DNA from: Datura wrightii
Taxonomy: Eukaryota; Streptophyta; Magnoliopsida; Solanales; Solanaceae
Length of the DNA: 64,000 nt
Assembly (NCBI GenBank): GCA_035772735.1
Contig: JASDFA010000027.1
Coordinates: forward strand, 34,206,001 to 34,270,000
Direction of reading: 5' to 3'
Below, in pieces: positions 60,700 to 64,000 of the stretch. The notes below the pieces were generated by a model, which was given only the letters and a program-made list of their open reading frames with translations, was not told where the DNA came from and ran no database searches. Both the position numbers and the translations under genes were made by a program. How positions within the stretch are numbered: position 1 is the stretch's first letter; each line of letters opens with the position of its first letter.

Positions 60700-61270
60700 A
60701 TGTTTGACAAGGTTTACAGAGAGCGGTTTATTTCTCTGAGACAAACCCGATCGGTCTAGAATGTGAGGATGCTTATTAGATGGATGTGCGGGTATATTAG
60801 AAAAGACAAGATTAGGAATGAAGATATACATGGCAAAGTTGGAGTAGCCACCATGGTGGATAAAATGCGGGAATCGAGGCTTGAGATGATTCGGACATAT
60901 GAAGAGCAGGAGCACAAATGTCTCACTGAGGAGGTTGAGAGGTTGGCTGTGATAAGTTTGAAGAAAGACTAAGGTAGAACGAGGAAGAATGAAGAGAGGT
61001 GATTAGACATGATATGACATATTTTCATCTCACCGAGAACATGACCCTAGATAGAAGAGCATGAAGGTCGAGGATTAGGGTAGACCGTTAGTAGGTAGTA
61101 TAGTGTTTTCTCTCTTCACAATGGTAGAAAAGGTTCTAGTCTAGAACATCTATCAAATTCCTTTATTATTTGTATTATTGCTATTATGCTTTATTTTTAT
61201 CAGTATTGTTATTTCTTTTAATTTATCTTTAAATATTGTCAATATTTTTCTTTCTTAAAAATTTTCATCA
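60700..61270 (+). pseudogene. LINE (non-LTR retrotransposon) 3' end fragment
   Basis: The 60763-60972 frame begins RMLIRWMCG and continues RKDKIRNEDIHGKVGVA, the conserved C-terminal region of plant LINE reverse transcriptases. Similarity fades after the MVDKMRESRL segment. The following 300 bp are an untranslated tail ending in T-rich sequence. Only the end of the element is present, as is usual for 5'-truncated LINE copies. Confidence 0.7.
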
Positions 61271-61309
61271 TAACTCTTACTCTTGCATTTCTTTCAAATC
61301 ATTTTTGAA

Positions 61310-61570
61310 AAAATGATTGTCTTGAGCCGATGGTTTATCGGAAACAACTTCCCTACCTCACAAAGATAGGAGTAAAGTCCGTGTGCTATGGCGGAGCAAG
61401 AAATTTGGCGAAGGGAGTGTAAATTTTCTTTTAAGTTGTTTTAAGGGTGTACAAAATTAAATATATTTTTATATTATCTAACATTTCACCTTTGTACACC
61501 ACATAGTTTTTCAACAAAGGATGTGCACCAGACCACCCTTCACTTAAGGTGACTCCGCTCAAATCCGCGT
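61310..61570 (+). repeat. Dispersed repeat remnants (LINE/SINE-type tail and MITE-like segment)
   Basis: 61320-61385 (TTGAGCCGATGG, then TCGGAAACAAC and CCTACCTC) has the look of the tail shared by Solanaceae LINEs and SINEs. 61388-61565 starts GGCGGAGCAAG and ends GACTCCGCTC, imperfectly inverted, suggesting a small non-autonomous element. Boundaries are not certain. Confidence 0.4.
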
Positions 61571-62016
61571 GTACCCACCTTCAACAAACCTCACTTATAA
61601 AAATATATTGAGTATGTTATTGCTGTTGTTAAAGTTTTTTCATACTCAAACTTTAATATCTGTCATTTTAACTTCTTATTGTTTCCAATACGATACTCTT
61701 TTGGACCCGTAGAATGCTACCTCCTTTTGAGAAGGTCAGAACAATAAAAAGAGGAGTTATAAATTAGGGGGTATTATATATCTGTCAAAACACCTGGAAT
61801 AATATCCTGTTAATTAACTTGCGAGTACACAGGAAAAAAAATAAATGAGGATGACGAAAATGCGACAGGAATACTGGAATAGCAAAGCAAGTTATACATA
61901 TAATTAAGAGGGGAAAAAATTTAAAGGAATTGGAAATAACATGCCAAGAAAATGGTAACTAACAAATTAAGAAGGTCCCTAAAGGGCCTAAACATTTCAT
62001 GTTTTTCCGAAACAAT
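61571..62016. other. Intergenic region, including the 3' flank of the ERF gene
   Basis: AT-rich with no ORF. It should contain the 3' UTR of the minus-strand ERF gene; no clear polyadenylation signal stands out. Confidence 0.5.
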
Positions 62017-62505
62017 CTAAAACTTGGGACGTTTATTAGCCTGGCGATGAGCTTGTGAGCCAAGAAGCTCGTCCAGAAGATTGTTATCCAAATACTCAAA
62101 TTCGATAACCTTCTCTCCATGATCATATCCCTCCGATCTCACATTCTCTTGTTGTTGATCAGAACCAGTAGTTGAAGAAGTAGCAGAAGAGGAGGACATG
62201 TGCATGTTCCCCATGGTCGATGGCACGTAGCTTGATCCAGTACCTAGAGGTACATTAGTATTATTATTGATATGATAATGTCCATCGTTAGGGAAGTTGA
62301 GGATGGCCTGATGACCTCTCAGAGTAAAGGCGGCCCGATCATACGCCCGGGCTGCCTCTTCAGCTGTTTCAAAAGTACCTAACCAGAGACGTGCGCCATT
62401 CCTGTTAGGATCACGTATCTCCGCAGCATATTTCCCCCATGGTCGTCGCCGTATGCCTCGATATTTGTTCTCCCTTCTTCCCCTATGATCTTCGTTCTCC
62501 ATCAT
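62017..62505 (-). CDS. AP2/ERF transcription factor, small EDLL-motif type (group IX-like)
   Basis: An intact, intronless 162-residue protein. The start is set at the first ATG (62505); a second ATG follows directly and the codon before is GTG. The single AP2/ERF DNA-binding domain covers about residues 15-72 ([19 protein letters not shown]...AILNFP). It has the Ala and Asp in its YAAEIRD segment that mark ERF-type proteins, which bind GCC-box DNA in the nucleus. A Ser/Asn/Thr-rich linker follows. At about residues 133-148 lies [16 protein letters not shown], an EDLL-type acidic activation motif, so it is expected to be an activator. The short length and this motif resemble the ERF95-98 type proteins of Arabidopsis, which act in jasmonate, ethylene and defence responses. 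The specific ortholog is not determined. It is the only intact host gene seen in the window. Confidence 0.93.
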   Translation of the reverse strand: MMENEDHRGRRENKYRGIRRRPWGKYAAEIRDPNRNGARLWLGTFETAEEAARAYDRAAFTLRGHQAILNFPNDGHYHINNNTNVPLGTGSSYVPSTMGNMHMSSSSATSSTTGSDQQQENVRSEGYDHGEKVIEFEYLDNNLLDELLGSQAHRQANKRPKF

Positions 62506-62607
62506 CACCTTTCTAGTTTTTGTTTCTCGTTATGTGGCTTTAATTTCTAGGGGATAACATAACATGCTAAAGTGTGTGGAAGTTTAGGTAATATGCATGG
62601 GCATGAC

Positions 62608-62615
62608 TATATATA
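62608..62615 (-). promoter_or_regulatory. TATA box of the ERF gene
   Basis: TATATATA, palindromic, about 100 bp upstream of the ATG, at a normal distance for a short leader. Confidence 0.7.
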
Positions 62616-62633
62616 GAAATGTCGTAGTCATAT

Positions 62634-62752
62634 TTGACCATTGACCAAAGTGGATTCTATATTGACTTCTTCCACAAAAAGGTTGGGGTTAGAGTCATGG
62701 GTGGCAACGAGGGTGATGGTGGCTGTCTTGAAATTGCATCAAAGATTTGACT
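62634..62752. promoter_or_regulatory. Cluster of W-box-like elements upstream of the ERF gene
   Basis: TTGACC at 62634-62639 and 62641-62646, and TTGACT at 62662-62667 and 62747-62752, all on the plus strand and 129-247 bp upstream of the ATG. W boxes (TTGACC/T) bind WRKY factors and work in both orientations. The cluster suggests stress or defence control but is not proof. Confidence 0.55.
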
Positions 62753-63231
62753 GGTCGTAAAGCGGGTTCATATTTGGGAATTACCCGATAAACATTTTGT
62801 ATTACAACTTTAAAGAAAAATGGGAAGTGAGAAAAATATTTGGTCATATATATGAAAATTTATTTAGAAAAAATAATATTCCATTTGAATATTCTGGAGA
62901 ACTAAAAAATTTTCCAACTGTAATTTTTGTTGTAGGCTTCGTTATGATTTTTGGCTCTTTATACAGCTCTGAATCACGTCGCAGCTTAGTTTTTCTCATT
63001 TTCCTTTTTTTGTTAGGATTTTTGTTCTTTGTTGGCCCGTAAATTAGTCTAGTGGATGTATCAATTTTTTATATTTATAAATTAAATCGAATTAATAGAA
63101 GTTGAATATTCTATTTGTAACTTTTTCTCAGTTTTTTCTTGGGATTTTTTGAGTTGTCTTTGTATTTCGACATAAATACCTTATAATATATTTTAATGAA
63201 ATATGATATAAATATTACACTATTTTATACA
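62753..63231. other. Intergenic AT-rich sequence with an unexplained hydrophobic frame
   Basis: An 81-codon frame at 62797-63042 has a hydrophilic first half and two strongly hydrophobic stretches at the end. I recognise no family and the composition is AT-driven, so it is not called a gene. Confidence 0.4.
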
Positions 63232-63462
63232 TGTTATAAATATATTTTTATTATAGTGAATGTCTATAAAAGTATTTGTTTGTAGTGGATACATGTGTTT
63301 ATATTATAGAAGTCTATCTTTTGGAGGAAAGTTGGGAGGAATTGTCCCTATAAATAGAGGGGTTCCCTTTCATTGTATTTCATCCCATCAAGAGAAATAA
63401 GAACTTCTTTCCTTCTATCTTTCTCTAGAATATTCTTGTTCTTTCTTTATTATTTCATAACA
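63232..63462 (+). repeat. Candidate 5' LTR of the right-edge copia element
   Basis: 231 bp with inverted ends TGTTAT and ATAACA and a TATAAATA at 63349-63356. The left boundary is set by the inverted ends only. Confidence 0.6.
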
Positions 63463-63480
63463 CGTTATCAGCACGAGTCT
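63463..63480 (+). other. Primer binding site region
   Basis: CGTTATCAGCACGAGTCT directly follows the LTR; TATCAGCACGAG is a common start in one set of plant copia elements. Confidence 0.6.
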
Positions 63481-63651
63481 CTGCCTTGAACACTCACTTT
63501 GAAAGATCTGAGGTAAGAAAAATTAAAATTTCTTTTCGAAAGATATATTACTTAACCACAGGAGTGATATTCCTTTGATGATATTGTTGCTCTACTACTC
63601 TACTGTCTCAAAATTTGAAGGCCAAGGTATTATTTTTCTCTTTCTTTTAAT

Positions 63652-64000
63652 ATGGATAACCTTACGAAACTTGATTTCGTTGCCCTTCAAATTTCGGGCA
63701 AGAACTACATTTCATGGGTGTTGGATGCTGAAATCCATATGGATGCAATGGGTCTTGGAGACACCATTAAAAGTGAAAACAAAGCATCAAATCAAGATCA
63801 TACTAAGGCTATGATATCTTGCGTCATCATCTTGACGAAATTCTTAAAATTGAATATCTCACGATTAAGGATCCACTTATTTTGTGGAATAGCCTAAAAG
63901 AAAGGTATGACCACCTGAATATGGTCATCCACCCAAAGGCACAATATGATTGGATCCATCAAGACTATAAGTCTGTTCATGAGTATAGCTCATCAATATT
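63652..64000 (+). pseudogene. Copia gag N-terminal part with a frameshift, partial
   Basis: ATG at 63652, then about 54 codons of gag (FVALQISGKNYISWVLDAEIHM). Near 63814 the coding signal moves to another frame, where LRHHLDEILKIEYL and LWNSLKERYDHL continue to the window end, consistent with one lost base. This is the capsid-like UBN2-type domain of copia gag. Not functional in this form; the remainder lies outside the window. Confidence 0.75.

Larger units (their letters stand above)
63232..64000 (+). mobile_element. 5' end of a Ty1/copia element, cut by the window end
   Basis: Candidate 5' LTR (63232-63462, TGTTAT...ATAACA), then a primer-site-like ATAACACGTTATCAGCACGAG and the start of a gag gene. 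The right end and target duplication are outside the window. Confidence 0.75.

Overview
This window is repeat-rich plant nuclear DNA, most likely from a Solanaceae-type dicot (inferred from the retrotransposon families and AT-rich spacers; the species is not determined). One convincing host gene is present, a small intronless AP2/ERF transcription factor on the minus strand at 62017-62505. Almost everything else is LTR retrotransposon sequence, much of it nested.

Layout. (1) 1-9136 is a minus-strand Athila-type Ty3/gypsy element (copy 1) cut by the window start: ORF2 (1-857), gag-pol in one frame with four premature stops (2208-7553), a tRNA-Asp primer site and its 5' LTR. It lies in an LTR of a second Athila/Tat-like family (9137-9504), beside a decayed chromovirus-like LTR (9505-10467). 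(2) From 10468 to 56929 a single old minus-strand Ty1/copia element is split into four pieces (10468-12667, 22524-23133, 45255-46804, 54155-56929). Its three interruptions are Athila-type copy 2 (12668-22518, target duplication AATCT), a minus-strand Tekay-like chromovirus (23134-45249, ATATT) and a plus-strand Tekay-like chromovirus (46805-54149, ATTAG). The 23134-45249 chromovirus contains two further insertions: a plus-strand Tekay-like element (29268-38547) and a plus-strand non-coding Athila/Tat-like element (38709-43876). Removing the inserts puts the interrupted copia and gag coding regions back in order. (3) 57479-60347 is a young, short copia-type element with 264-bp LTRs and a perfect ATAAG duplication. 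It encodes gag and protease but no integrase or reverse transcriptase. (4) 60353-62016 holds diverged dispersed repeats and a LINE tail. (5) 62017-62752 is the ERF gene with a TATA box and a W-box cluster. (6) 63232-64000 is the start of another copia element, cut by the window end.

How the parts relate. Both non-autonomous elements that still code (Athila copy 2 and the 57479 copia) keep gag plus protease and lack polymerase and integrase, so they would depend on enzymes supplied in trans. The non-coding 38709 element shares its 3' non-coding interior with Athila copy 2. The most unusual signal is a set of regularly spaced 37-40 bp GC-rich hairpins in the Athila LTRs and in the spacer between pol and ORF2, with a paired substitution in the stem between the two main types. 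All calls come from reading the sequence; no database search was possible.
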